64,000 nucleotides of DNA from Sinomicrobium kalidii (GCF_021183825.1 NZ_CP089211.1:1984001-2048000), one strand, 5' to 3'; counted from the stretch's first letter, positions 1 through 8,910 are shown. Made by a program: numbers and translations. Notes: generated by a model from the letters alone, not told the origin.

Positions 1-272
1 CTGCTGTCAAAATACATCCCTTCCGCTACGTCCTTTTTCAGCTTTTCTATATCGAAAGTCACCAGATCCGGTCTTTCGGTCTGCAGGTTATGCAGGTAAT
101 CTGCAAAGTGCTTCAGGCTCAGGTTGGAGCTGGCTACTTCTTCCGAGAGATCCCCGGCCGTTTTCAGCGCTCCGTTATAAAAATTATAAGGAATCGACAA
201 TCCTTTGGAATCCTTGATAATACCAAACTCCCCGAAGAGCAGAATTTTCGAGTAAAATAACGGTCCTTTCAT
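1..272 (-). CDS. Mevalonate kinase (GHMP kinase family), 5' part only
   Basis: The gene reads leftward from an ATG at 270-272 and runs off the left edge, leaving about 90 residues. The start (MKGPLFYSKILLFGEFG) has the GHMP-kinase opening in which a K-I-L-L-F-G-E strand leads into the sugar/isoprenoid kinase fold, and it resembles mevalonate kinases of Flavobacteriaceae. The ATP-binding loop is outside the window, so the call rests on the N-terminus and on the neighbour: diphosphomevalonate decarboxylase lies directly upstream on the same strand, which fits the mevalonate route to isopentenyl diphosphate. A -7 promoter-like box at 310-317 suggests it can be transcribed separately. Another GHMP kinase, such as phosphomevalonate kinase, is possible but less likely. 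Confidence 0.75.
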   Translation of the reverse strand, partial: MKGPLFYSKILLFGEFGIIKDSKGLSIPYNFYNGALKTAGDLSEEVASSNLSLKHFADYLHNLQTERPDLVTFDIEKLKKDVAEGMYFDS

Positions 273-309
273 CTTTTTAAAATTACGGCCAAACCTTTAT
301 AAAGGTACA

Positions 310-317
310 CAAATTTA
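310..317 (-). promoter_or_regulatory. Bacteroidota -7 promoter box upstream of mevalonate kinase
   Basis: On the minus strand the bases read TAAATTTG, an exact match to the Bacteroidota -7 consensus TAnnTTTG. It lies 37 nt upstream of the ATG at 272, so the transcript leader would be about 30 nt. No convincing -33 element was identified. Confidence 0.45.
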
Positions 318-403
318 ACGATGAGAACAATTTTTATTGCAATTTAGTACTATTTTTCTCAAAAAAAATGTTGTCACTCCGTCAATTCCGACGCATTATT
401 CCC

Positions 404-1486
404 TTATAATTTTCTGGCACCGAATCCAATGCGGTCGCAAATATAGTGCTCGTTTTCACAATATACAACCAACTCATTATTAATAAATTCCAATACCCTG
501 GTTTTTTCTGCTTCCGGATACAGCACGTGTACATTGGCACCGGCATCCAGTGTAAAGCACATATTGCTCCCCGTTTCCCTTCTGAAATCCCATATTTTAC
601 GGATAACCTCTAACGTACCCGGCCGCATCAGTATAAAATAGGGCCGGCTGGTCATCATCATGGCATGGAGGGTCAGGGCTTCGCTTTCCACAATTTCGGT
701 AAATGCCTTCAAATCGCCTTCCCTGAAGATACGCCGGAGTTCTGACAGGTTTTCCCCGGCCTGCGCAAAGCGCCGTTCCGCAAAGGGATGTCCATGCATC
801 AATCCGTGCCCCGCGGAGCTGCTTACCTGTTTTTCTCCCTTGTCCACCAGCAATATGGTGTCCTGATAGGTTTCAAATACGGGGTTCACCCCGTCCGGAT
901 ACCGGATACCATATAGATCCGTACTTCCTTCTATTTCCGGATGATCTCCCCATACCACGAGCTTTCCCTCCACACTCCTGCAAGCGCTTCCGGAACCCAG
1001 CCTTGCCAGAAAAGAGGCCTTTCGGGTAAAATCATTGTCGGCCATGTCCGGGCACATCTCCCTTTCCATACTCATCAGGCACAATGCCAGGGCACTCATA
1101 CCACTGGCAGAAGAAGCTATTCCGCTACTGTGCGGAAAGGAATTGGATGTTTCGATGGTGAAATCATAATGTCGTAAAAAGGGGAGAAAACTTTCGATAC
1201 GCTTAAAAAAACCGTTTATCTTGGGTTTGAAATCTTCCCGGGATCGGCCTTCAAAAAGCAATTCGAAACTAAATCCGGAGGCCGGCGTCTTTCTTTTTTC
1301 GTAACTCAGGGTGGTTGTGGTAGCACAGGCATCCAGGGTGAAACTCACGGAGGGATTGGCCGGCAGCTGCTCTTCCCGCTTTCCCCAGTATTTCACCAGG
1401 GCAATATTGCTGGGAGACCTCCAGGTAAAGCTCCCCGAATCCGGCATAAAAGAATATGCTGAAGGCATAAAGTCCTTTTCGGTCAT
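404..1486 (-). CDS. mvaD: Diphosphomevalonate decarboxylase
   Basis: This 360-residue GHMP-superfamily enzyme catalyses ATP-dependent decarboxylation of mevalonate diphosphate to isopentenyl diphosphate. The family signature SNIALVKYWGKR lies at residues 26-37, the glycine/serine-rich phosphate-binding loop SSGIASSASG at 120-129, and the likely catalytic Asp in the TLDAGAN motif at D314. The length is somewhat above the roughly 330 residues of many family members because of an extended N-terminus, as is common in Bacteroidota. The ATG at 1486 is supported by a -7 box only 16 nt upstream, so the leader is very short. It is followed by mevalonate kinase on the same strand, which places both in the mevalonate pathway. 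Confidence 0.93.
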   Translation of the reverse strand: MTEKDFMPSAYSFMPDSGSFTWRSPSNIALVKYWGKREEQLPANPSVSFTLDACATTTTLSYEKRKTPASGFSFELLFEGRSREDFKPKINGFFKRIESFLPFLRHYDFTIETSNSFPHSSGIASSASGMSALALCLMSMEREMCPDMADNDFTRKASFLARLGSGSACRSVEGKLVVWGDHPEIEGSTDLYGIRYPDGVNPVFETYQDTILLVDKGEKQVSSSAGHGLMHGHPFAERRFAQAGENLSELRRIFREGDLKAFTEIVESEALTLHAMMMTSRPYFILMRPGTLEVIRKIWDFRRETGSNMCFTLDAGANVHVLYPEAEKTRVLEFINNELVVYCENEHYICDRIGFGARKL

Positions 1487-1502
1487 CGCTGAATAATTTC
1501 TG

Positions 1503-1510
1503 CAAATATA
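1503..1510 (-). promoter_or_regulatory. Bacteroidota -7 box for mvaD
   Basis: The minus strand reads TATATTTG, a perfect TAnnTTTG match, ending 16 nt before the mvaD ATG. Transcription would begin about 10 nt upstream of the start codon. The gap to the divergent DUF4168 gene carries this promoter on one strand and that gene's own on the other. Confidence 0.5.
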
Positions 1511-1597
1511 ATCCTTTCCGAACTTATCGTTTTTCCGGGGAAAAACTGCCCCAAAAAACTTTATAATCCGGTTAAGTTACTGTTAAATAGAAAAAAA

Positions 1598-1630
1598 TTT
1601 TGGTTTCCCCTACATATTATTGTAGTTTCG
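1598..1630 (+). promoter_or_regulatory. Possible promoter of the DUF4168 gene
   Basis: TTTTGG at 1598-1603 and TAGTTTCG at 1623-1630 are separated by about 20 bp, resembling the Bacteroidota -33/-7 pair; the -7 box has one mismatch to TAnnTTTG. The ATG follows at 1664, giving a leader of roughly 25-30 nt. Confidence 0.35.
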
Positions 1631-1663
1631 GCAAAATTAAAAAACATTAAAATTCTTACAAAA

Positions 1664-2128
1664 ATGAAATTTACGGGTAAATTAAAATCTTTTCTTGTCT
1701 GTTTTTTGATGGTAGGTGTTACCGCCTTCGCACAAACAACAACACAAAAAAAGGTAGAAGTATCGGATAGTGAACTGGGTAAAATTGCTACCGCCTTTCA
1801 GGGCGTACAGGAAATAAATGTACAGGCACAGCAAAAAATGATGGAAACCGTAAAAGACAACGGTTTTGAAATAGACCGTTTCAACGAATTATTTAAAGCA
1901 TCACAATCGCAGGAAAAAAATCTTGAAGCCAGTGCCGAGGAAAAGGAAAAATTCGGTGTGGTGATGAGTAAAATGCAGGAAATGCAGTCGGGCTTCCAAA
2001 AAGAAATGGAAGAGGTGATCACCAAAGAAGGGATTTCCCTGGACAGGTACCAGGAAGTGGCCGTAGCCCTGCAAACGGATGCCGAATTGCAAAAACGTTT
2101 ACAGGCACTACTGGCAAAACAGCAATAA
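1664..2128 (+). CDS. Secreted DUF4168 domain protein
   Basis: The product has 154 residues. A Sec signal peptide covers about residues 1-23, ending in an AFA|Q-type site. The rest is mostly helical and rich in Glu, Lys and Gln, with the pattern of DUF4168: an N-terminal segment ELGKIATAFQGVQEIN, then two amphipathic helices spaced by a charged middle. The family has no established biochemical role; members are small exported proteins of Bacteroidota, Proteobacteria and cyanobacteria. The gene stands alone, divergent from mvaD, with its own promoter-like sequence and a strong hairpin terminator directly after the stop. I infer a periplasmic or outer-membrane-associated protein of unknown function. 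Confidence 0.8.
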   Translation: MKFTGKLKSFLVCFLMVGVTAFAQTTTQKKVEVSDSELGKIATAFQGVQEINVQAQQKMMETVKDNGFEIDRFNELFKASQSQEKNLEASAEEKEKFGVVMSKMQEMQSGFQKEMEEVITKEGISLDRYQEVAVALQTDAELQKRLQALLAKQQ

Positions 2129-2151
2129 GTCGCCGAAAGATATAATATCGA

Positions 2152-2200
2152 AAAAATGCCTTTTGTGAAGCTTTTTCCGAAAGGTATTTTTGTTTTTTTT
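2152..2200 (+). terminator. Rho-independent terminator of the DUF4168 gene
   Basis: An AT-rich stem pairs AAAAATGCCTTT (2152-2163) with AAAGGTATTTTT (2180-2191), with one G-T pair, and is followed by an eight-base T run ending at 2200. It starts 23 nt after the stop codon and also lies at the 3' end of the convergent flavoprotein gene. Confidence 0.7.
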
Positions 2201-3470
2201 AATCTGCTCCGGAACTTTCCGTTATGGCCCTGGCAGCCATATAAGCCCCGGTCCACGCATTCTGGAAATTAAATCCGCCGGTCACGGCATCGATATTCAA
2301 CACCTCCCCGGCAAGGAACAGGTTTTTATGGATCTTGCTTTCAAAGGTCTTAAAATCTATTTCTTTCAGTTCCACGCCCCCGGCCGTAACAAATTCTTCC
2401 TTGAATGTACTTTTGCCGGTAACCTGAAAAATACCTTTTGTAAGCTGACCGGCCAGTTGTTCCGGTACACCTTTGGGAATTTCTGCCCAGCGTTGTCCTT
2501 CGCGAATTCCACACGCCTCCGTTAACCTTGCCCATAATCGCCTCGGCACGTCAAAAGGTCTTGAGGCAAGTACCTGTTTTTTCCCGTTTGCCTCTCCGTA
2601 TGCCTTCAAAATATCCAGTGCATCGGCAAAAGAAACCGTATGCAGCCAGTTAACTTCCAGTAAAAACCTGTAATTACACCGATGCAGTTCCCTCGCCGCC
2701 CAGGCGGAAAGTTTTAAAACGGCCGGGCCGCTCATGCCCCAGTGCGTGATCAGTAAAGGGCCTTCAAACGTCATGTTCCGCATCGTATCCGACCGGACCG
2801 TTACCTGTGCCGATACACCCATCAACCCGGAAATACGGGGATCTTTTATATGAAAGGTAAACAACGAAGGAACAGGAGGCACCACCGTATGCCCCATTTT
2901 TTGCAGCACATCCCACATTTTCGGGCTGCTCCCGGTAGCTATCAGGAGTTTACGGCAACTAAAGTTCCCTTTGCTGGTATGCAGTTCCCAGCCGTTTTCT
3001 CCCTTATCGATCTGTTTCACAACATGGCCGGTAAATACGGCCACGCCACGTCCCGAAGTTTCTTTCACGAGGCAATCAATAATGGTTTGGGAAGTATCGG
3101 TGACCGGGAACATTCTTCCGTCATCCTCTGTTTTAAGCGCCACGCCCCTGCTCTCGAAAAATTCTACCGTATCCCCGCTGCAGAATGAGTGGAAAGGCCC
3201 CAGGAGCTCCTTCTGCCCTCTCGGGTAATTGGTTGTCAGTTTCCCGGGAACAAACTGTGCATGGGTAACATTACACCGTCCGCCCCCGGATATCCTCACC
3301 TTGGAAAGTACCTCCGCACTGCGTTCGAGGACAACCACACGTAAAGCAGGATCGGTTTCGGCAATATGCGCCGCGGCAAAGAACCCGGCTGCACCACCTC
3401 CCACGATGATCACGTCGGGTTCCCTTTGTCTGACCATCTCGCCTGAAGCGACTTTCTCCCTGTGTTTCAT
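2199..3470 (-). CDS. NAD(P)/FAD-dependent oxidoreductase, HI0933/BaiN-like family
   Basis: The 423-residue flavoprotein starts with a dinucleotide-binding motif (VIIVGGGAAGFFAA, around residues 20-33) followed by the SGGGRCN motif typical of HI0933-family proteins. The C-terminus carries the TGGFNFQNAWTGAYMAA segment that closes the FAD site in this family. Close relatives are annotated as aminoacetone oxidase or BaiN-like enzymes, but the physiological substrate in Bacteroidota is not known. A -7 box at 3476-3483 lies only six bases before the ATG at 3470, so the message is either essentially leaderless or starts at the in-frame Met12 (3437), which would leave about 30 nt of leader and keep the whole FAD-binding motif. 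It is convergent with the DUF4168 gene. Confidence 0.85.
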   Translation of the reverse strand: MKHREKVASGEMVRQREPDVIIVGGGAAGFFAAAHIAETDPALRVVVLERSAEVLSKVRISGGGRCNVTHAQFVPGKLTTNYPRGQKELLGPFHSFCSGDTVEFFESRGVALKTEDDGRMFPVTDTSQTIIDCLVKETSGRGVAVFTGHVVKQIDKGENGWELHTSKGNFSCRKLLIATGSSPKMWDVLQKMGHTVVPPVPSLFTFHIKDPRISGLMGVSAQVTVRSDTMRNMTFEGPLLITHWGMSGPAVLKLSAWAARELHRCNYRFLLEVNWLHTVSFADALDILKAYGEANGKKQVLASRPFDVPRRLWARLTEACGIREGQRWAEIPKGVPEQLAGQLTKGIFQVTGKSTFKEEFVTAGGVELKEIDFKTFESKIHKNLFLAGEVLNIDAVTGGFNFQNAWTGAYMAARAITESSGAD

Positions 3471-3475
3471 ACCGG

Positions 3476-3483
3476 CAAAAATA
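3476..3483 (-). promoter_or_regulatory. Bacteroidota -7 box immediately before the flavoprotein gene
   Basis: The minus strand reads TATTTTTG, matching TAnnTTTG, with only five bases between it and the ATG at 3470. A start of transcription a few bases downstream of the box would fall at or next to that ATG, which bears on the choice between the 3470 and 3437 starts. Confidence 0.45.
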
Positions 3484-3516
3484 GCTTTGTTTTTATCCTT
3501 CTGTTTCCGCCGGGAA

Positions 3517-6500
3517 CTAATTCAGTTTATACACGATATCCCTTTCCCTCAGTTCGGTAAGAAGTTCGTTGGAAATTTTTACTTTCTTTTTACGGCTGGG
3601 CATATGGAGCTTTAGTTTTTCGTCCAGCTTATATACCGTAAAACTCAGGGCATGATCGCCCTTGTGTTGTTTTATAATATCTTTCAGCACCTGTATTTTA
3701 TCGTCTCCTACATCATCAATACTCAGGTGAATGGTAAGCCTTTTGGCATAGGTTTCCATTACATCCTGCAGCAGCTGCATGTTGTTGTACTGCAAACGGG
3801 GGTCGCCTTTTTGGCCGGTATCCCTGTTCACCCAGCCTTCCCTTACAAACACTTTCATGTAAATAAAAGAGTTGACCATGAGAAAATGTCTGAACTTGAG
3901 ATATTCCTCGCCGAATATCTTAAACTCATACGAATCCGTATAGTCTTCCACCATAAAAATGCCCCACCCCTTGCCGTTCTTGGAAGTACGGTGTTGTACA
4001 TCGGTAATCACCCCTGCCAGGGACAATTCCCTGTTGGTATAATTTTCCAGTTCGTTAAGCAGGCCGATGCTGCCATTACAGAAATATTGCATTTCGGTCT
4101 TAAAATCGTCCAGCGGATGCCCGGAGATATAGATGCCCACCACTTCTTTTTCCCTGCGGAGTTTTTCCATGGTACCCCACTCCTCACACGGGGGCACCAC
4201 CGGCTCGGGTATCTGCACCTCACTGGCTTCCCCGAAGAGGCTCACCTGTGAAGAATTCTTGTTTTCCTGGTATTTGGCGGCATACCGCATCACCTTTTCA
4301 AGGAACACAATACCATCGCCCTCATCGTGAAAATACTGGGCCCGGTGGGTTTCCGTAAAAGAATCGAACCCTCCTGCAAGGGCAAGGTTTTCAAAGGCCT
4401 TTTTATTGGCCGTGCGAAGATCTATCCGTTTGGCCAGATCGAACACCGATTTGTATGCTCCGGACTCCCTGTGCTCCACAATGGTCTCTACGGCACCTCT
4501 TCCCACGCCTTTTATGGCCCCCATACCAAAACGTATGGCATTGTTGTTGTTCACGGTAAACTTATAAAAAGACTCGTTAACGTCCGGTCCGAGTACATCA
4601 AGCCCCATACGTTTACATTCTTCCAGAAAAAAGGAAACCGATTTTATATCGTTCATGTTGTTGGACAACACTGCCGCCATATATTCCGCAGGATAGTTGG
4701 CCTTCAGATAGGCGGTCTGGTACCCGATCCACGCATAACAGGTAGAGTGACTTTTGTTGAAGGCATAACTTGCAAAAGCCTCCCAGTCCTTCCAGATTTT
4801 TTCCAGGGTTTCCCTGCTATGGCCGTTTTTCTCCCCGCCGTCCAGGAACTTTGGTTTTAATTGTGCCAGCAGGGCAAATATCTTTTTCCCCATGGCTTTC
4901 CGCAACACATCGGCTTCACCTTTACTGAACCCGGCCAGTTTCTGGGAAAGCAGCATCACCTGCTCCTGGTATACGGTAATCCCGTAGGTTTCCTGGAGGT
5001 ATTCTTCCATCGCAGGCAGATCGTAAGTGATCTCTTCCTTGCCGTGCTTCCGGTTGATAAAACTGGGGATATATTCAAGAGGCCCCGGACGGTACAGTGC
5101 ATTCATGGCAATGAGGTCGGCAAAGACCGTCGGCTTCAGCTCTTTCATGTACTTCTGCATCCCGGGGGATTCGTACTGGAATATCCCTACCGTTTCCCCG
5201 CGCTGAAAGAGCTCATAGGTCTTCTCATCGTCGAGCGGGAATTCATCGGGGTTCAGGTCTATCCCGTGCTTGTACTTGACCAGTTTTACGGTATCCTTGA
5301 TAAGGGTCAGCGTCTTGAGCCCCAGAAAGTCCATTTTCAGCAACCCGGCATTTTCCACCACCGAGTTGTCGAACTGGGTCACGTAAAGATCGGAATCCTT
5401 GGCTATGGACACGGGCACGAAGTTGGTAATATCATCCGGGGTGATAATTACCCCGCAAGCGTGAATTCCCGTATTCCGCAAAGACCCCTCCAGCACCCGG
5501 GCCTGCCTGATGGTCTCGGCTTCCAGGTCTGTTCCTTCTGCCAGGTTTTTCAGTTCGTTGACCTTTAAAAGCTCATCGGAACGAAGGCTACCTTTCAGCT
5601 TGTTATCGTCGAGTGAAAATATCTTGGCCAGCTTCATGTTGGGGATAAGCTTGGCTATACGGTCGGCATCGCCCAGGGGCAGGTCCAGTACACGGGCGGT
5701 ATCCCGGATAGAGGACTTCGCCGCCATGGTACCGTAAGTAATGATCTGCGCCACCTGGTTGGCCCCGTACTTATCGATCACGTAATCCATTACCTTGCTC
5801 CGGCCTTCGTCGTCAAAGTCGATATCGATATCGGGCATGGACACCCGGTCCGGATTGAGGAAACGCTCAAAAAGGAGGTCGTACGCTATGGGATCGAGAT
5901 TCGTAATCCCAAGGCAATAGGCCACGGCCGATCCTGCTGCCGATCCGCGACCGGGCCCTACGGAAACCCCCATCTCCCTTGCGGCGGCGATAAAATCCTG
6001 CACAATCAGGAAGTAACCCGGGTACCCGGTACGCTCAATAACACTCAACTCAAAATCGAGGCGCTCCCGGATCTCATCGGTGATTTCCGGATATCTCCCC
6101 CTGGCCCCTTCATAGGTGAGGTGCCGCAAATACGCATTCTCGCCCCGTTTTCCGCCGTCACGCTGATCTTCTTCGTCCCGGAATTCTTCCGGTATGGTAA
6201 ACTTGGGAAGAAGAACATCCCTCGCCAGTTCATAGGGCTCTATTTTATCCACCACTTCCTGGATATTGGAAATGGCTTCGGGCAAGTCGGCAAAAAGTGA
6301 CTTCATCTCCTCGGCCGACTTGAAGTAATATTCCTGGTTCGGCAGGCCGTAACGATAGCCGCGCCCCCTTCCGATGGGAGTGGCCTGTTTTTCGCCGTCT
6401 TTTACACAAAGGAGAATATCGTGGGCATTGGCATCTTCCTTGGTGATATAAAAGGTGTTATTGGTGGCCACCATCTTCACATCGTGCTTCCTGGCAAACT

Positions 6501-7899
6501 GCACCAGCACATTGTTGACCCTGTCCTCGTCTTCCTGTCCGTGCCGCATCAGTTCGATATAGAGATCGTCGCCGAACTGTTCTTTCCACCACAACAGGGC
6601 TTCTTCCGCCTGGTTTTCACCGACATTGAGTATTTTTCCCGGGACTTCACCATACAGGTTCCCGGTAAGGACAATAACGTCTTCCTTATATTTCTGAACC
6701 GTTTCCCGGTCTATGCGCGGCACATAATAAAACCCTTCGGTATAGGCTACGGAAGACATTTTGGCCAGGTTGTGATATCCGTTCTTGTTCTTCGCCAGCA
6801 TCACAATCTGGTACCCGTTGTCCTTGCGGCTCTTGTTCAGGCGATCTTCACAAACATAAAACTCGCATCCCACAATAGGTTTGATCTCGATCTCGGAAGG
6901 CGCTTCCCCTTTTTCCAAGGCTTCTTCGTTTTTTGCCTTTGCCGCCTTGTTGTGGTTCCCGATTTCCCTGACAAAGTGAAAAGCTCCCATCATGTTAGCG
7001 TGGTCGGTAAGCGCCACTGCCGGCATTTTTTCTCTTACTGCGGCAGCCACCAGGTCGGGGAAACTCGATGTGGCCTGCAACACAGAAAACTGTGTGTGAT
7101 TGTGCAGATGGACAAAATCCATCTTTTTGAGCTCCTGTTTGTTCTCTTCCAGTTCCTGCCTGGATATGTCTTCGCCCTGCGCTTTCTCTATCCTTTTGCG
7201 TATGGCATCCGAAGCGGCTTTCAGGTTAATATGCTCCAGGCCTATAAGCGGTATTTCCTTCGGATTGTGCTCCCTGAATTTCTCAAAATACCCGGGAAGG
7301 ACATCCAGCTCTTCTTCCGTAAAGCCTTCACCAATACGTATCAACTCAAAGAAACACCGGGTTGTAGCCTCCACATCGGCCGTGGCATTGTGGGCCTCGG
7401 CAAAAGGTTCACCGAATAATTTTTCGTGCAATTCGGTAAGGGTAGGCAGCTTGAACTTTCCTCCCCGACCTCCGGGTAACCGGCAGAATTCTGCCGTTGT
7501 TTCCGTACAGGTATCCAGTACCGGCAGGGAAGTGAGCGGCGATTCCATCCCTTCCCGGTAAAATTCACACCCCATGATATTCACGTCAAACCCGACATTC
7601 TGCCCCACAATAAATTTGGTTTTGCCCAGGGCGACATTGAATTTCTCCAGCATTTCCCTCAGCGCTACACCTTCTTCTGCTGCCAGTTCGGTAGAAATAC
7701 CGTGTACCCGTTCCGCGTCAAAAGGAATATTGAAACCTTCCGGTTTTACCAGGCAGTCTCCCTGCTCTACAAGTTCTCCCATCTCATCGTGCAACTGCCA
7801 TGCGATCTGCACACAGCGGGGCCAGTTATCGGTATCGCTCAGCGGTGCATCCCAGCGTTTCGGCAATCCGGTGGTCTCGGTATCGAAAATAAGGTACAT
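3517..7899 (-). CDS. dnaE: DNA polymerase III alpha subunit with N-terminal 3'-5' exonuclease domain
   Basis: This 1460-residue replicative polymerase carries a complete DnaQ-like DEDDh exonuclease at residues 1-190: D6 and E8 in DTETTG, D105 in GFD, H170 and D175 in HNATAD. A linker of about 70 residues leads to the PHP domain (HLHNH, from residue 264). The C-family polymerase core has the GPGRGSAAGS motif near 648 and the acidic PDIDIDF motif at 689-695, followed by the finger region, tandem helix-hairpin-helix motifs, and an OB-fold segment near LSLAGVITDVQ. The fused exonuclease could supply proofreading without a separate epsilon subunit; unlike PolC, where the exonuclease is inserted in the PHP domain, it lies in front of it. 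Related long DnaE proteins are known in Bacteroidota. The gene is monocistronic; its upstream gap holds repeats. Confidence 0.95.
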   Translation of the reverse strand: MYLIFDTETTGLPKRWDAPLSDTDNWPRCVQIAWQLHDEMGELVEQGDCLVKPEGFNIPFDAERVHGISTELAAEEGVALREMLEKFNVALGKTKFIVGQNVGFDVNIMGCEFYREGMESPLTSLPVLDTCTETTAEFCRLPGGRGGKFKLPTLTELHEKLFGEPFAEAHNATADVEATTRCFFELIRIGEGFTEEELDVLPGYFEKFREHNPKEIPLIGLEHINLKAASDAIRKRIEKAQGEDISRQELEENKQELKKMDFVHLHNHTQFSVLQATSSFPDLVAAAVREKMPAVALTDHANMMGAFHFVREIGNHNKAAKAKNEEALEKGEAPSEIEIKPIVGCEFYVCEDRLNKSRKDNGYQIVMLAKNKNGYHNLAKMSSVAYTEGFYYVPRIDRETVQKYKEDVIVLTGNLYGEVPGKILNVGENQAEEALLWWKEQFGDDLYIELMRHGQEDEDRVNNVLVQFARKHDVKMVATNNTFYITKEDANAHDILLCVKDGEKQATPIGRGRGYRYGLPNQEYYFKSAEEMKSLFADLPEAISNIQEVVDKIEPYELARDVLLPKFTIPEEFRDEEDQRDGGKRGENAYLRHLTYEGARGRYPEITDEIRERLDFELSVIERTGYPGYFLIVQDFIAAAREMGVSVGPGRGSAAGSAVAYCLGITNLDPIAYDLLFERFLNPDRVSMPDIDIDFDDEGRSKVMDYVIDKYGANQVAQIITYGTMAAKSSIRDTARVLDLPLGDADRIAKLIPNMKLAKIFSLDDNKLKGSLRSDELLKVNELKNLAEGTDLEAETIRQARVLEGSLRNTGIHACGVIITPDDITNFVPVSIAKDSDLYVTQFDNSVVENAGLLKMDFLGLKTLTLIKDTVKLVKYKHGIDLNPDEFPLDDEKTYELFQRGETVGIFQYESPGMQKYMKELKPTVFADLIAMNALYRPGPLEYIPSFINRKHGKEEITYDLPAMEEYLQETYGITVYQEQVMLLSQKLAGFSKGEADVLRKAMGKKIFALLAQLKPKFLDGGEKNGHSRETLEKIWKDWEAFASYAFNKSHSTCYAWIGYQTAYLKANYPAEYMAAVLSNNMNDIKSVSFFLEECKRMGLDVLGPDVNESFYKFTVNNNNAIRFGMGAIKGVGRGAVETIVEHRESGAYKSVFDLAKRIDLRTANKKAFENLALAGGFDSFTETHRAQYFHDEGDGIVFLEKVMRYAAKYQENKNSSQVSLFGEASEVQIPEPVVPPCEEWGTMEKLRREKEVVGIYISGHPLDDFKTEMQYFCNGSIGLLNELENYTNRELSLAGVITDVQHRTSKNGKGWGIFMVEDYTDSYEFKIFGEEYLKFRHFLMVNSFIYMKVFVREGWVNRDTGQKGDPRLQYNNMQLLQDVMETYAKRLTIHLSIDDVGDDKIQVLKDIIKQHKGDHALSFTVYKLDEKLKLHMPSRKKKVKISNELLTELRERDIVYKLN

Positions 7900-7911
7900 G
7901 AGGGTTTAATG

Positions 7912-8035
7912 TTTAAGGTTCAAAGCTCAAGGTTCAACTTCAAAGTTCAACCCTTCGATTACGCTCAGGGTGACAGGTTCAAAATTTCAGGTAACTAACC
8001 CGGTTCCCGAGCGAAGTCGAGAGACGGGATAAAAT
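7912..8035. repeat. Low-complexity and inverted-repeat spacer upstream of dnaE
   Basis: Bases 7915-7950 are variants of a short AAGGTTCAA/AAAGTTCAA unit repeated about three times. Next, TTCGATTACGCTCAGGG (7954-7970) and, in the opposite orientation, CCCGAGCGAAGTCGAGA (8006-8022) are two imperfect copies of the same motif, so the spacer can fold into a long hairpin. The spacer contains no gene. The motif is familiar as an intergenic repeat type in Bacteroidota genomes, but that is recollection and not a search result. Confidence 0.55.
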
Positions 8036-8112
8036 TACGGATAATTTACCATCGGGGAAAGGTCCTCCCAGAGTAGTTATTAACGGAAAAATTCACGCTG
8101 TCACACAAAATA

Positions 8113-8871
8113 TCAGGAGGTATGTTTTCCTTTTTCGTAATCGCACAACTGTTTATAGATCACTTCGCGTACCCGGGCTTTCACTTGTCCCCGGTCTGCA
8201 ACAGTCAACCCGTTCGTTTCTATAAAGGGGTGGATCTTTGCCCTCATAATTCCGGGACTCCCCTTAAAAAAGACGTAGGGGAACCGCTTTTTGTTGTCTG
8301 CAAAAGTCATGGGCACCAGGGGTATCTGACAGGCAATGGCCAGCCGGAAAGCCCCGTCCTTGAATTCATCCAGGAACACGTCATCCTCCGGCACCCCGCC
8401 TTCGGGAAATATGCAAATACTGAGCCCCTCTTCCAGGCGCTTTTTCGCCCCCTCGTATACTTCGGTACGGCTTTTAATGCTGTTCCGGTCTACCGTGATG
8501 CACACCCGTTTATAAAAAAACCCGAAGATGGGGATTTTTGCAAGTTCCTTTTTCCCCACAAAGACAAAAGGGTTTCGGGACGCCCTGAGCATAAGCATAA
8601 TATCCGTCATACTGGTATGATTGGCTACCAATACATAGCTTTTTCCTTTTTCTATTTTCTGTTCCCTTCGGATTCTCGGATAAAATCCCATGCCATACAG
8701 AATGACATTGGCCCAGATATTCCGCGCCAGCCAGAAGAACTGATGGTAATACCTGTCGGACGAAGTGAGTATCAAAAACGCAGGGGACAGCGGAATAATA
8801 GTGCCCGCCATAAGCACATAAAACCAAATACGCCAGAGAATTAAAAACGGGTATTTAAGTAATTTCATCAT
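8113..8871 (-). CDS. 1-acyl-sn-glycerol-3-phosphate acyltransferase (PlsC family)
   Basis: The 252-residue protein has the lysophospholipid acyltransferase motifs: NHTSMTD at residues 84-90, with the catalytic His and Asp, and FPEGG at 155-159, which binds the phosphate of the acceptor. A membrane-spanning or re-entrant hydrophobic segment occupies roughly residues 8-36. The family transfers an acyl chain to lysophosphatidic acid to make phosphatidic acid at the inner membrane; ornithine- or other aminolipid-acylating relatives share these motifs, so the acceptor is inferred. Two adjacent ATGs (8871 and 8868) lie just after a -7 box at 8876-8883, so the leader is almost absent. The gene is divergent from the GlsB-like gene. 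Confidence 0.85.
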   Translation of the reverse strand: MMKLLKYPFLILWRIWFYVLMAGTIIPLSPAFLILTSSDRYYHQFFWLARNIWANVILYGMGFYPRIRREQKIEKGKSYVLVANHTSMTDIMLMLRASRNPFVFVGKKELAKIPIFGFFYKRVCITVDRNSIKSRTEVYEGAKKRLEEGLSICIFPEGGVPEDDVFLDEFKDGAFRLAIACQIPLVPMTFADNKKRFPYVFFKGSPGIMRAKIHPFIETNGLTVADRGQVKARVREVIYKQLCDYEKGKHTS

Positions 8872-8875
8872 AATT

Positions 8876-8883
8876 CAAAGTTA
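8876..8883 (-). promoter_or_regulatory. Bacteroidota -7 box for the PlsC-type gene
   Basis: The minus strand reads TAACTTTG, an exact TAnnTTTG match, four bases before the first of two consecutive ATG codons. Translation probably begins on a leaderless or nearly leaderless message. Confidence 0.45.
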
Positions 8884-8902
8884 AACTTTTAAAAAAAATT
8901 CA

Positions 8903-8910
8903 TATATTTA
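8903..8910 (+). promoter_or_regulatory. Possible -7 box for the GlsB-like gene
   Basis: TATATTTA matches TAnnTTTG at all but the last base and lies 26 nt before the ATG at 8937, back to back with the plsC promoter. Confidence 0.3.

Noticed and set aside
4861..5568. 235-codon plus-strand frame opposite dnaE
   Set aside because: It overlaps the polymerase core and has no independent start signal or motif.
6421..7419. 332-codon open frame on the plus strand inside dnaE
   Set aside because: It is opposite the exonuclease/PHP region of dnaE. Its sequence has no domain pattern, and its openness follows from the codon bias of the real gene.
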